Below are positions 1-8,883 of a DNA stretch of 64,000 nucleotides, in pieces; positions within the stretch are counted from its first letter, which is position 1, and each line of letters opens with the position of its first letter. Under the pieces are notes generated by a model. The model was not told the DNA's origin and did not search any database. It worked only from the letters and a program-made list of their open reading frames with translations. The DNA comes from CAYJBH01 sp964370605 (GTDB lineage: Bacteria > Bacillota > Clostridia > Oscillospirales > Ruminococcaceae): contig CAYJJX010000001.1 of the NCBI GenBank assembly GCA_964370605.1, positions 62,001-126,000 of the forward strand, given 5' to 3'. Made by a program: the position numbers and the translations under genes.

Positions 1-1
1 G

Positions 2-622
2 AACGATAGATTGTATAAAGAAGTGGATCTTTTAACAGTTGAGAATGAACAAAAGAGTGAGTCTGCTCGATTGCAAAAACTGAGCGATTTACATGACATT
101 ATGTTAAAAGAGATTTTACCTTTTAGTGAAAAAATTCAATCGAAAATTTCAAAAAGCTCAAAAACTCGGTCGACGGAACTGAAACAGTTGCTTTTTGAAA
201 CAAGTATGGTTTCAACATACATAAAAAGAAAAATAAACTTGATTTTAACGGAACAGACTGAAAAGTGCATTTCGACGCAAGAGATAAAGCTCTGTTTTTT
301 AGAATCGTTTCAGTTGCTCAGACTTTATGGGAAAACCTGTGAGATGAACATAGTCAAAGAATATGACATGAATCTTGACATGGCTATGGCGAGTTTTGAC
401 TTGTATCAAAGCATTATTGAAAAAACACAGTACGGTTTTGATGCCGTTTATGTTACATACAATTTCGATGAAAGTAGCCTGTTGTTTGCCGTTCAGATTT
501 CGGGAGATATCGAGTTGAGTTGCGACGATTTAGTGACCGAAATTGCCACCTTGCAAAACGGTGAAATCCGTGTTGCAGATGAAACGGACAGTTATTATGT
601 CTCGCTGGCAGTGCCAAAATAG
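2..622 (+). CDS. Degenerate sensor-kinase-like protein, 5' end outside window
   Basis: The frame is open to the window edge, so only the C-terminal ~206 residues are visible; the TTG at 11 is a nominal start only. The visible part begins with a helical segment (LSDLHDIMLKEI) that resembles the dimerisation/phospho-acceptor helix of HPK7-type histidine kinases. It continues into a mixed alpha/beta region without recognisable N, G1 or G2 ATP-binding boxes. It lies 39 bases upstream of a complete histidine kinase and response regulator, probably in the same transcript. I infer a partner or decayed kinase of that system. An unrelated helical protein cannot be excluded, since the similarity is by eye only. 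Confidence 0.5.
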   Translation, partial: NDRLYKEVDLLTVENEQKSESARLQKLSDLHDIMLKEILPFSEKIQSKISKSSKTRSTELKQLLFETSMVSTYIKRKINLILTEQTEKCISTQEIKLCFLESFQLLRLYGKTCEMNIVKEYDMNLDMAMASFDLYQSIIEKTQYGFDAVYVTYNFDESSLLFAVQISGDIELSCDDLVTEIATLQNGEIRVADETDSYYVSLAVPK

Positions 623-661
623 GCTGCGATACAAAATAGAGAGAAGAAAGGAGTGGCGGCA

Positions 662-1939
662 ATGTCTTATTTATCTTTAAATGATACCGCAAAAGGGTAT
701 GTAATAGCAGCTTGTATGTTTAGTGTGATAATATTGTTGATAGCGGTAATTGTGAGTGTGTCGGAAAAGAAGAGTCTTCGTGTAGCCTTGCTCTGCGTTT
801 TTTTTATTATTAGCATGATAGACCTTGCGGTGATAATGGAGCTCAACAAATATCAAAGGGCGATTTACAGTTTTGATTTGCAGCCAATTTCTGTTTTCGT
901 AAATGAAATTCCGTACTTTTTGCACGTGGCATGGAACATGACAACGACCATTTTTGCCATATGTTCAATGTATGTTCTTTATAAAAGCAACAAAAGCAAA
1001 ATAAGCGTTTTTTCCGTTAAAGAGGCAATAGAAAATTTGCCAACCGGAATTGTCTTTATGTCGGACAGTGTGGAACTTTTGCTCTCCAACCATTTGATGC
1101 ACCGATTGAGCAAAGAACTTACGAAAAAACCATTACAAAGCGGAAGAGCTTTCTGGGAAGATTTGATGGTCTTGCAAAATGAAGATAATTGTGTTATAAC
1201 AGGGATAGAACCCGCATATAAAATTGGTTGTGATGAGGTATGGCAATTTTCAAAAACCTTGTTTGATTATAACGGTGACGAATATTACCAGATTAAAGCC
1301 ACGAATATAACAGAACTGTATAACCTAAGTGCAAATACAAGAAAAGTCAATGAAAAATTAACGCTACAGCAAGATAGGCTCGAAAAACTTGCAAATATAA
1401 TCGAGGAAAATACCAAAGAGCAGGTAGCGGTTAATATGAAAGTTAACTTTCATGATAACTTTGGCAATCTTTTGACATTGACGAAAAAGACGCTCCGTGA
1501 AACCGAAAACATAGATGAAGCTAAAACCCTTGTGGAATATTGGGGTAATTTAAACGATGTTATAACAGAACTTTCCAGCGATGAAAAACAAAATTTGTCG
1601 CTGGAGCAGGTTTTGCTTCTGGCAGAAAAGCTCGGCTGTGAAATAATTCTCACAGGTGATATGCCGCAAGACGAACACGACAACACGACGGTTCTATTGT
1701 GTATCAATGAGATGCTCAAAAATGCCTACAGGCATGCAGATGCACAAAAGCTAAGGGTGGAAATCCTGCAGGCAACAAGCGGCGTTAGACTCAATATACA
1801 TAATGAAACAAAGAGTAAGTTGACATCAATCAAAGAGGGTGGCGGATTGAGTGGTCTCAGACAAAGAATTGAGCAAAGAGGTGGAGAGATGAGCATGGAT
1901 TGCACTGACGGGGTAACGATGTCGGTTGTCCTTTACTAG
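662..1939 (+). CDS. Membrane sensor histidine kinase (HPK7/LiaS-like)
   Basis: Start chosen at ATG 662, nine bases after AAGGAG; an in-frame GTG at 653 overlaps that ribosome site. The 425-residue protein has three N-terminal membrane segments (roughly residues 12-33, 39-61 and 87-111), a PAS-like linker (ENLPTGIVFMSDS), then a kinase core. Its phospho-acceptor helix has NFHDNFGNLL with His264, the N-box is INEMLKNAYRHA, and a glycine box GGGLSGLRQRIEQRGG lies near the C-terminus. These are hallmarks of kinases that pair with NarL-type regulators, which is what follows 9 bases downstream. The signal sensed cannot be read from the sequence. Confidence 0.88.
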   Translation: MSYLSLNDTAKGYVIAACMFSVIILLIAVIVSVSEKKSLRVALLCVFFIISMIDLAVIMELNKYQRAIYSFDLQPISVFVNEIPYFLHVAWNMTTTIFAICSMYVLYKSNKSKISVFSVKEAIENLPTGIVFMSDSVELLLSNHLMHRLSKELTKKPLQSGRAFWEDLMVLQNEDNCVITGIEPAYKIGCDEVWQFSKTLFDYNGDEYYQIKATNITELYNLSANTRKVNEKLTLQQDRLEKLANIIEENTKEQVAVNMKVNFHDNFGNLLTLTKKTLRETENIDEAKTLVEYWGNLNDVITELSSDEKQNLSLEQVLLLAEKLGCEIILTGDMPQDEHDNTTVLLCINEMLKNAYRHADAQKLRVEILQATSGVRLNIHNETKSKLTSIKEGGGLSGLRQRIEQRGGEMSMDCTDGVTMSVVLY

Positions 1940-1948
1940 GGGGTGTGG

Positions 1949-2578
1949 ATGTACAAAGTAATGATTGTAGACGATCAAAGCAGTTCGCAGGCGCTAATGC
2001 AGTATGCTATAATGAGAAGTGAAGGCAGATATGAGCTGACGAAATCTTTTTTTGATGCCGATCGGGTGCTCTGTGAATTGAAATATGAAAAAGCTGATTT
2101 AATCCTTATGGATATATACACCGCGGGCAAAGAGAATGGGATAAAGGCGGCAGAGGAGATAAAAAAACACTATCCGAAAGTAAAGATAATAATCTTAACC
2201 TTTGTTTTGCAAAAAAGACATATCGAAGAGGCAAAGAAGGCAGGTTGTGAGGGGTTTTGGTATAAAGATCATGCCGACATAGACCTGCTTGTGGCAATGG
2301 ACAATGTTATGGACGGCAAATCGTATTACCCCGAGTCTCAGCCTGTCATCACAATAGGCATGGCGAAAATTCAAGACTTCACGGCGAAGGAACTTGAAAT
2401 ATTGCAGGCAAAGGTGAACGGTCACTCAAATGAGAAGGTTTGCGAACTACTTAACATTAAAAGCAGAACCCTCGATACCCATCTGAGCAATATTAAAAAC
2501 AAAACAGGTTATAGCAACTTGCTTAAACTCGTTGCAGATGTAGCGTCAAAGAAATTCATCATTACAGGCGAAGACTGA
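1949..2578 (+). CDS. NarL/FixJ-family response regulator
   Basis: ATG 1949 is preceded by an AGGGGG ribosome site and follows the kinase stop by nine bases; GTG 1943 is a less likely start. Residues 1-120 form a receiver domain: acidic pocket in MIVDDQ, phospho-acceptor Asp55 in ILMDIY, conserved Thr in ILTF, and a Lys in the WYKD turn. Residues ~145-205 are a LuxR-type helix-turn-helix (FTAKELEILQAKVNGHSNEK, LDTHLSNI). The gene is the cognate output of the upstream kinase. A hairpin follows its stop. Confidence 0.93.
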   Translation: MYKVMIVDDQSSSQALMQYAIMRSEGRYELTKSFFDADRVLCELKYEKADLILMDIYTAGKENGIKAAEEIKKHYPKVKIIILTFVLQKRHIEEAKKAGCEGFWYKDHADIDLLVAMDNVMDGKSYYPESQPVITIGMAKIQDFTAKELEILQAKVNGHSNEKVCELLNIKSRTLDTHLSNIKNKTGYSNLLKLVADVASKKFIITGED

Positions 2579-2606
2579 GATTAGCAAAACGACATAATAG
2601 CGGAAA

Positions 2607-2628
2607 TACACGATGTTTTTATCGTGTA
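2607..2628 (+). terminator. Intercistronic hairpin after the response regulator
   Basis: TACACGAT and ATCGTGTA form a perfect 8-bp stem around a GTTTTT loop. There is no proper U-run after it, so it may attenuate or protect the transcript rather than terminate it. Immediately downstream (2633-2647) lies a second inverted repeat, TGCTATA-T-TATAGCA, that could be an operator. Confidence 0.4.
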
Positions 2629-2684
2629 GATATGCTATATTATAGCAAAATAATAGATGCAAACCGTGAAAAGGAGGTATAGCA

Positions 2685-3068
2685 ATGAAGACTATAGCGG
2701 TTTATATCCAGAACAAATTGCTATCATCCGGTATCACACATGCCATAACAGCGAAAAAGAATAAAATTGCGGTCGAGGTAATACCGGAGCTCGGAAGTTG
2801 CTTATCTGTTTGTCGAAGCAGCAATGCAGATGTCTTGCTCGGCGAGCTCAGAGATTATCCACCACTTACCTTAGATGACTGGTTGATGCGAATCGAAAAG
2901 ATCAAAGAGGCGGTTCCAACGTGCAAAATTGTATTGATAGTAGACGAAGAGAGCTTTCCGCAATCGGCATCTGTTGCAAGCTCGGCGTTTAAAAACGAGG
3001 AGATAGACATGTTTTTATATAGCTCTTCGGGTCTTAACTATCTCGTGGATATTGTTTTAAGTTTGTGA
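2685..3068 (+). CDS. Receiver-like protein lacking the phospho-acceptor Asp
   Basis: This 127-residue protein has a very strong ribosome site (AAAAGGAGGT, ten bases before ATG). It looks like a stand-alone receiver fold: beta1 MKTIAVYIQNKL, beta3 ADVLLGELRDYP, beta4 CKIVLIVDEE, beta5 EIDMFLYSSSG. The usual acidic pair after beta1 is absent, the phospho-acceptor position after beta3 is Gly/Glu, and the Lys after beta5 is replaced by Ser. It would therefore not be phosphorylated in the normal way. Its position after a kinase/regulator pair suggests a pseudo-receiver that modulates that system. Fold assignment is by pattern only. Confidence 0.55.
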   Translation: MKTIAVYIQNKLLSSGITHAITAKKNKIAVEVIPELGSCLSVCRSSNADVLLGELRDYPPLTLDDWLMRIEKIKEAVPTCKIVLIVDEESFPQSASVASSAFKNEEIDMFLYSSSGLNYLVDIVLSL

Positions 3069-3238
3069 TATATTCAGATTTGAATTCGTTTTAATAAAAA
3101 TTTGAAACCTTGCGCAGCGAGAAAGGCGGTGCATTGTTTTCAAAAAAAGAGGTATCAATATGTTCAACTGCATCGCTATGTCCATAAAAGGTTAAATTGA
3201 TGTGGTAGGAATGAGGTCGTATCAATCATAGTGGAGGA

Positions 3239-4537
3239 ATGATGATGAATAAAATGTCGGTAATAATATTATTAGTCATGGGGTTGATGCTTTGCGCCTG
3301 TAGTGAAAGTTCAGACGGTGAAGATGTTAATTCATCATTGAACCAGCTGCTTGAAAACGTGGCTGAACAAGGGGAGGGGAGCGATCCTGAAGGCCCTGCA
3401 GTAGTTGATTATGAACAGATGCTACTGAATGTGGTAGGGGAAGCCTATCTTGAAGGAAGGGCGTTGCTACGTGCCGATGACGAGGTGATTTTCGGTGAAA
3501 ACTGTGCAGTTTTTCAGGTGGGCGTCAACACCGACGAGCGTTTCACCACCGAGGAATGGCTTGCAGTATCAGAAGATTCGGATGTGTATCAATATGATGT
3601 TGCGCTTGACGAGTGGTCAGAGTTTGCGGCCACGTCGACCGATTCGACTACTGCGACCTCTGCTGCGTTGCCGCAGGACTGCATATATGCACTGAATGAA
3701 ATATATAGCGATGAATTTAGTGCGGAATATTATGACGCCGAAGACATGATCAAAAAAGCAGTGTATGAAAGTGAAGAAGCTATAAACGAAAATGACGGGC
3801 CGTCAATGTTGATCGGGCTTAACGAGGCTGTACCTGAAGGGTATTTGAGCGATCCTGCAGATGCATTGTACATGCCGGTATATAATTTCAACAGCAAGGC
3901 AGAGATAAGCGAACATTTCAGTGCTTACTTTACGTCGCGATACGTCGATGATATGCAAATAAATCTCGATTACAATTTCTTTGAGTTTGAAGGAGCATTG
4001 TATATTGTTAGAGGCGGTATGGGATATGGTGCATACAGTGTTGATTTTGATTCGTTAGATTACTCGAAAATGCAGAACAATCAAATGGTGATCAACACAT
4101 TGTTTTTAGGAGAACCGGACGGCAATGTGCATGTTAAATTCAAGCAGGAAGACGGCAGTTTGAAGATCGATAGCGATATGCATATCCTTATGTACGATCT
4201 TTTTAATGTAGACAGAGATTTAGAATCTGTCAAAGTGCCGGATTTTCAAGGGTTTGTTTCGGGAAATGAGTTGCCTACTGATTCCAGCAATTTTGAAGCG
4301 AGCGGTACAATGCAATATTCCTATAGGGTCAAACACTTAGGTGATTATTATGATGCTTTGCCGGAATATGTAGAGTTGTTGACCTTGCTCGGCTTTGAAA
4401 TGGTGATGGACGGACATGAGGGCTTTTACAGTTTAGAGAAGTATGAGATCGGCTATGTTTTGACGGTCAATGCATATCACATGAATGAAGAAGATGGTGT
4501 TGTAGTGGAAGTAATCATGCAACCTTCGGTAGGTTGA
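3239..4537 (+). CDS. Secreted lipoprotein, possibly IseA-like domain
   Basis: Three ATG codons in a row follow GTGGAGG. The N-terminus is a lipoprotein signal peptide ending LMLCAC, so the mature protein is anchored at the outer face of the membrane by the Cys of LCAC. An acidic Ser/Glu-rich linker leads into two or three alpha/beta segments. The middle one (roughly residues 210-290, NSKAEISEHFSAYFTSRYV and FEGALYIVRGGMG) reminds me of the DL-endopeptidase inhibitor IseA family of Firmicutes; this is a weak, by-eye similarity. The gene ends in a strong terminator and may belong with the preceding signalling genes. Function otherwise unknown. Confidence 0.6.
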   Translation: MMMNKMSVIILLVMGLMLCACSESSDGEDVNSSLNQLLENVAEQGEGSDPEGPAVVDYEQMLLNVVGEAYLEGRALLRADDEVIFGENCAVFQVGVNTDERFTTEEWLAVSEDSDVYQYDVALDEWSEFAATSTDSTTATSAALPQDCIYALNEIYSDEFSAEYYDAEDMIKKAVYESEEAINENDGPSMLIGLNEAVPEGYLSDPADALYMPVYNFNSKAEISEHFSAYFTSRYVDDMQINLDYNFFEFEGALYIVRGGMGYGAYSVDFDSLDYSKMQNNQMVINTLFLGEPDGNVHVKFKQEDGSLKIDSDMHILMYDLFNVDRDLESVKVPDFQGFVSGNELPTDSSNFEASGTMQYSYRVKHLGDYYDALPEYVELLTLLGFEMVMDGHEGFYSLEKYEIGYVLTVNAYHMNEEDGVVVEVIMQPSVG

Positions 4538-4551
4538 TTTAGCGCAAAAAG

Positions 4552-4595
4552 AAAAGCACATTCCTCACGGATTTACAGTGTGGAATGTGCTTTTT
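4552..4595 (+). terminator. Rho-independent terminator after the lipoprotein gene
   Basis: GCACATTCC (4556-4564) pairs with GGAATGTGC (4582-4590). An inner CAC/GTG extension follows, preceded by four A and followed by five T. It closes the signalling cluster. Confidence 0.9.
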
Positions 4596-4738
4596 AGGTT
4601 TGTAGGTAAAAAATATTGCTATAACATCTTGGTCCATTGTCATCCGGTGGAATAATTGCGAAGAGTATTTTACTGCAGGTCGGAATATCTCAAAACGAAT
4701 CAAAGAACTGATCCTACATTATTAGCACCAATTTATAG

Positions 4739-4767
4739 TAGACTCGGCGTTTGAGTTGTGCTATAAT
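4739..4767 (+). promoter_or_regulatory. Sigma-A type promoter for the GH78 gene
   Basis: TAGACT (4739-4744) and TATAAT (4762-4767) are separated by 17 bases, placing the transcription start near 4774, about 145 bases before the rhamnosidase start codon. Confidence 0.6.
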
Positions 4768-4871
4768 CAGATTCAAATAACAATCAATATCAGTGTAATT
4801 ATATAATGTTCGTAGTAGTCGTGTGTAAAGCACGTGAAGTGAAGAACTAAGAATAAAGAGCCAAGATAGTC

Positions 4872-4904
4872 ACAAGTGCATTGTGCACTTGTCTATTTAT
4901 AGAC
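4872..4904 (+). promoter_or_regulatory. Leader palindromes before the GH78 start
   Basis: ACAAGTGCA-TTG-TGCACTTGT (4872-4892) is a perfect 9-bp inverted repeat. It is immediately followed by GTCTA-TTTA-TAGAC (4891-4904), whose 3' arm abuts the ribosome site at 4904-4912. It may be an operator or an RNA hairpin controlling translation. The remaining 4596-4738 stretch holds nothing recognisable. Confidence 0.4.
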
Positions 4905-4918
4905 GAAAGGAGACGCAC

Positions 4919-7579
4919 ATGAAAATATTTGATTTGAAGACTAATCATTTTGAAAATCCTGTAGGATATGCTCTCGAGACGGTCACCCTTTCTTGGAAAG
5001 TTGCGCAGGCAGTCGGCGAGCACACCGACTATGTAAGGGTACTGATAGCATATGATGCATTGATGACTGATGTGGTTTATGACAGCGGGAAAGCCTTCGA
5101 TGCAAACAGTATAGATTTTGTGCCGGACTATGATTTTGAAGGCGGCAAAAGATACTACTGGACAGTAACGGTTTGTGACAATACAGGCGACATGGCGGTG
5201 AGCGAGGTTAGTTATTTCGAGCCCGCATCTGTAGAAGGTTTTGGTGCCACTATTAGGGCACCGTTCGACGAACATCCGATGTTCATAAGAAAATTCGAAA
5301 TAGAAGACGAGATAGAGTCGGCGCAACTGCGCATAAGCTCAACCGGTATTTACGAGGCGTTGTTAAATGGAGAAAAGGTAGGCGATGATTATCTTACACC
5401 ATTCTACAATGATTACTCCCTGTGGATTCAGTATCAGACATACGATGTTACACGGCAGCTAAAAAAAGGTGACAATGTAATTGGTGTCATGCTTGGCAAT
5501 GGGTGGTATAAAGGCCGATTCGGATTTGATGGAGAGCTTGATTGTCTCTATGGCGATACCCTGCAATTTGCCTGTGTACTTAGCGTGAAACTTAAAAACG
5601 GCACAACGCTTGAAGTGGTGTCAGATAAAGATTGGCTATGTGAACAATCGCCTGTCATCGCCAGCAATATATATGATGGCGAAGAGTTTGACGGCAGAAA
5701 AGAAGTTTCAGATTGGTCGACGGAAAATGTTGACCTTTGCAAACATTTTCTTGTGAATGCAGTGCCGGTTTCAAAGCAGGATGACGAGGACTTCAAAGGC
5801 AAACTGCAGCCACGTAAAAGTCCACCTCTGACAACTCAAGAGGTTTTTTATCCTATAGAAATCATTACCACACCAAAGGGTGAAACGGTTCTGGACTTTG
5901 GGCAGGTGATGACGGGTTGGGTAGAGATTACCGTCGATGAGCCGGCAGATTGCAAGGTGCTGTTACAGTACGGTGAAATATTGCAGCAAGGCAATTTTTA
6001 TAACGGAAACCTACGTACTGCGAAACAAAGGTATGTCTATATCTCAAACGGCGAAAAGAGAACTATAAGGCCTCATTTTACATTTTACGGTTTTCGATAT
6101 GTAAAGGTTGAGGGCGTCACTGAAATAAAACCGGAAAACTTCAAGGGTGTGGTTATCCACTCCAATATAGACAGGTTGGGCGAGATCACAACCTCAAATC
6201 CGAAGATCAACCGATTGTTTCTTAACACACTATGGGGGCAAAAAGGCAACTTTGTGGATGTGCCTACCGATTGTCCTCAACGAGACGAGCGCATGGGATG
6301 GACGGGAGATGCACAGGCGTTTTGTGCCACTGCAAGTTTTAATATGTATACGCCGGCATTTTTTGAAAAATATCTTCATGACATGGAACTTGTTCAGAAA
6401 ACGTTGGACGGGGCAGTGCCACATGTTATTCCCGATGCAATAGGCATCACCAACAAAAGGCTGGGCGTAGACAGTGGAAAGACGGCACTAAGTTCAACAA
6501 ATGCTTCCTGTGCGTGGGCCGATGCCGCAACGATAATTCCCTGGACTATTTATTGTTTTTACGGCGATAAATCACAGCTATCACGCAGATATAAAAACAT
6601 GAAGATGTGGATTGACTATGTAAATAAAATAGACGATGAAATGTGCGGTGGAAATAGGCTTTGGACCGTTGGTTTTCATTTTGCCGACTGGCTTGCACTT
6701 GACAACCCTGAAAAGGATTCCAGCTTTGGTGGCACCGACGAATATTATGTTGCCAGTAGTTTTTATTATTACTCTGCAACCCTTACGGCAAAGGCAGCAA
6801 AAGCACTTGGATACAGCGAAGATTACCAAAAATATAGCAGGCTTGCAGAGGAAATAAAACTTGCAATGCAAAAGGAATACTTTACACAAACCGGCAGAAT
6901 AGCGGTCAACACTCAAACTGCTATGGTGTTGGCACTGCACTTTGGAATAGTTCCACAAGAACACAAAGCGCGGCTGGTCGGTGATCTTAAACAACTCCTA
7001 GACAAAGAAAATATACACATTAAGACCGGTTTTGTCGGAACCACCTATATATGTCTAACGCTTGCGGAAAACGGCTTGGCAGACTATGCGTATACTTTGT
7101 TGCTGAACGAAGATTACCCAAGTTGGCTATACGAGGTGAACATGGGAGCAACCACAATCTGGGAGCGATGGAACTCGGTGCTTGAAGACGGTAGTATGAA
7201 TCCGCTCGGTATGAACAGCCTGAATCACTACACCTATGGTTCTATTGTAGAATGGATGTATCGATATATGTGTGGTGTTAATCCCAGTGAGATAGAGGTT
7301 GGTTTTAAAAAGATGGTCATTAAACCTTACTTGGACAAAAGGTTGGATTTTGCAAAAATGTCATACAACTCTGCCTTTGGTGAAATTGTGAGCGAATGGG
7401 AGATTAAAGGCAATACCACAATCTATAGCGTCACTGTACCGTTTGACACTACCGCGGAATTTATACTTATGGATCGAGGGGAAAAGGTTTATCTTAACAA
7501 CAGTCGGTCGTCACAACTCGAGAATGGCGGTTCGATAGCTTTGACAAAAGGTTCATATACAATAAAGGTTGAGCAGTAA
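4919..7579 (+). CDS. GH78 alpha-L-rhamnosidase
   Basis: Start set at ATG 4919 behind GAAAGGAG; an upstream in-frame start at 4883 would lie inside a palindrome and lacks a ribosome site. The 886-residue protein hydrolyses terminal alpha-L-rhamnosides. It shows an N-terminal fibronectin-like domain (~1-110) and the Bac_rhamnosid N domain (RISSTGIYEALLNGEKVGDDYLTPFYNDY is spread over ~140-185). The (alpha/alpha)6 catalytic domain carries the family signature DCPQRDERMGWTGDAQ with Asp456/Glu457, and the second acidic residue is Glu749 in TTIWERWNS. A C-terminal beta domain follows. There is no signal peptide, so it acts in the cytoplasm on imported rhamno-oligosaccharides. Single-gene unit with its own promoter and terminator. 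Confidence 0.95.
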   Translation: MKIFDLKTNHFENPVGYALETVTLSWKVAQAVGEHTDYVRVLIAYDALMTDVVYDSGKAFDANSIDFVPDYDFEGGKRYYWTVTVCDNTGDMAVSEVSYFEPASVEGFGATIRAPFDEHPMFIRKFEIEDEIESAQLRISSTGIYEALLNGEKVGDDYLTPFYNDYSLWIQYQTYDVTRQLKKGDNVIGVMLGNGWYKGRFGFDGELDCLYGDTLQFACVLSVKLKNGTTLEVVSDKDWLCEQSPVIASNIYDGEEFDGRKEVSDWSTENVDLCKHFLVNAVPVSKQDDEDFKGKLQPRKSPPLTTQEVFYPIEIITTPKGETVLDFGQVMTGWVEITVDEPADCKVLLQYGEILQQGNFYNGNLRTAKQRYVYISNGEKRTIRPHFTFYGFRYVKVEGVTEIKPENFKGVVIHSNIDRLGEITTSNPKINRLFLNTLWGQKGNFVDVPTDCPQRDERMGWTGDAQAFCATASFNMYTPAFFEKYLHDMELVQKTLDGAVPHVIPDAIGITNKRLGVDSGKTALSSTNASCAWADAATIIPWTIYCFYGDKSQLSRRYKNMKMWIDYVNKIDDEMCGGNRLWTVGFHFADWLALDNPEKDSSFGGTDEYYVASSFYYYSATLTAKAAKALGYSEDYQKYSRLAEEIKLAMQKEYFTQTGRIAVNTQTAMVLALHFGIVPQEHKARLVGDLKQLLDKENIHIKTGFVGTTYICLTLAENGLADYAYTLLLNEDYPSWLYEVNMGATTIWERWNSVLEDGSMNPLGMNSLNHYTYGSIVEWMYRYMCGVNPSEIEVGFKKMVIKPYLDKRLDFAKMSYNSAFGEIVSEWEIKGNTTIYSVTVPFDTTAEFILMDRGEKVYLNNSRSSQLENGGSIALTKGSYTIKVEQ

Positions 7580-7597
7580 TGCTCAACCTTTATTTTT
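7564..7597 (+). terminator. Terminator overlapping the GH78 stop codon
   Basis: AAAGGTTGAGCA-GTAA-TGCTCAACCTTT is a perfect 12-bp stem with a 4-base loop containing the TAA stop region, followed by ATTTTT. It separates the plus-strand GH78 gene from the convergent minus-strand UroD-like gene. Confidence 0.9.
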
Positions 7598-7604
7598 ATA
7601 CAAT

Positions 7605-8837
7605 TTATGGTTGCCAATGCTCGGCGATACAGTTCTTTAGAATACGAACATAGTTTTTGCCTCGTTCATAATCTTTGAAGATTGTGCCAACCTCTCGTTG
7701 CGCGACCTCGAATAAGCAACCACTTGCAGCTTTGCATACCATCTTGAAGTTTTCTTTCAAAGCGGCTTCGTCCATGGCGCCGTTTAGTGTGACAAATTCG
7801 GCGCGTGGTTTGCTGTAATAGACAATATTACTACCCCGCAAATACTCGCCGACCTGCTCTTCGTTGTTAAAAGGAGAAACGGACAATTTTCGGAGGTTTT
7901 TCCATCTGGATAGATATCCTTCATATATCGCATCGACCCGTTCACAACAACCGTAGGAAAGGAGCCCGAATCGTTTTACCAGTCGATCTTGGTAGGGGAA
8001 CACGAATTCACCGAAGGTCTCGGGCGAGACCGCTGTAGTTTCCTGTGACTCCAAAAATCCCCAGCAGTCGGTAGTTTTTGTTGCCTTTTCGCTCGGTAAC
8101 TCGTCGGTGAAACTGAAACTTTCCTGTGCAAGTGTCGAGAATCCGTTTGTCGGAAGAAGCAGACCTTCCTGTTCCAGATAGTCAAAATATTTTTCATGAA
8201 CGCAAGTCGCCATGTCCATGACTTTGTGCAAAGTCTCGGGGCAATCGTACATTGCCATATAATAGTTTTCCATGCCCATCAGATGGACCAGCGGGTTTGT
8301 CATAGAACCGGGCAATGAGGTCATCGTTATTTTAACCGGCAAAATATCGCCAAACAGTTCGTTTAATATTTCGGCTTCTTTTTCGGTTTCTTGCCTGTTT
8401 ACAGCAAATCCACCGCCTTTAAGCTTTTCAAAATCTTTTTCTAAATCTTCGATGACATTCTCAATGTGATAGCCCTTTGAACTGTGTGTAGTGCGCACTG
8501 CATCTATTCCAAAGGGTTTAGTCCATGCTTTTTGCGCAAGGGAGTAATAATCTGATATGGGAGTATCGTCGTCAAAAAGCTCTCTGCCGACTAGACCCCA
8601 AAGAAACCTTGTCTCAATCTGCCTTGCAAAATCTCCTTCGCATTCCAAACGGTTATAGACCACCTCGTCCGCAAAGTTGGAGAACAGCAGTCGTACAGTC
8701 GGTGCAGAGCGTTCTTTTTTTGCCAGAGCATTCCATTTTTTTACGATCACATGATTTTGTTCGTTGTTTGCATATTCGAGCTGCTTTCTTGCAAGCGAAC
8801 GCAGTCGCTCTCGATCTTTTTGCATGAAGTTTTCCAT
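7605..8837 (-). CDS. UroD/MtaA-superfamily protein A
   Basis: Start chosen at the second in-frame ATG (8837), five bases after GGAG; ATG 8849 lacks a ribosome site. About 410 residues. Several segments fit the uroporphyrinogen decarboxylase / corrinoid methyltransferase (MtaA) superfamily: SLPGSMTNPLVHLMGMENYYMAMYDCPE (~165-195), TLAQESFSF, VSPETFGEFVFPYQDRLVKRFG and LSYGCCERVD at the place where MtaA proteins carry HxCG. The last region has Cys-Cys but no His. It follows the GH38 gene by 46 bases on the same strand, so it is co-transcribed with a mannosidase. Heme synthesis is unlikely in this context. The actual reaction is unknown; a role in handling modified (for example O-methylated) sugars is only a hypothesis. 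Confidence 0.7.
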   Translation of the reverse strand: MENFMQKDRERLRSLARKQLEYANNEQNHVIVKKWNALAKKERSAPTVRLLFSNFADEVVYNRLECEGDFARQIETRFLWGLVGRELFDDDTPISDYYSLAQKAWTKPFGIDAVRTTHSSKGYHIENVIEDLEKDFEKLKGGGFAVNRQETEKEAEILNELFGDILPVKITMTSLPGSMTNPLVHLMGMENYYMAMYDCPETLHKVMDMATCVHEKYFDYLEQEGLLLPTNGFSTLAQESFSFTDELPSEKATKTTDCWGFLESQETTAVSPETFGEFVFPYQDRLVKRFGLLSYGCCERVDAIYEGYLSRWKNLRKLSVSPFNNEEQVGEYLRGSNIVYYSKPRAEFVTLNGAMDEAALKENFKMVCKAASGCLFEVAQREVGTIFKDYERGKNYVRILKNCIAEHWQP

Positions 8838-8883
8838 CGGGTTCTCCATTCTTATGTTGGTGTTTGAGGGCGAGGGATATAAA

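Larger units (their letters stand above)
4538..4918. other. Intergenic region with terminator, promoter and leader hairpins
   Basis: This 381-base gap contains the terminator at 4552-4595, the promoter at 4739-4767 and the paired leader palindromes at 4872-4904. The rest (4596-4738 and 4775-4871) shows no open frame with a ribosome site and no repeat. Confidence 0.7.

Noticed and set aside
3160..3195. Possible 11-codon peptide with an AGAGGT ribosome site
   Set aside because: Too short to judge and no export or signal-peptide features; the gap 3069-3238 otherwise holds nothing recognisable.
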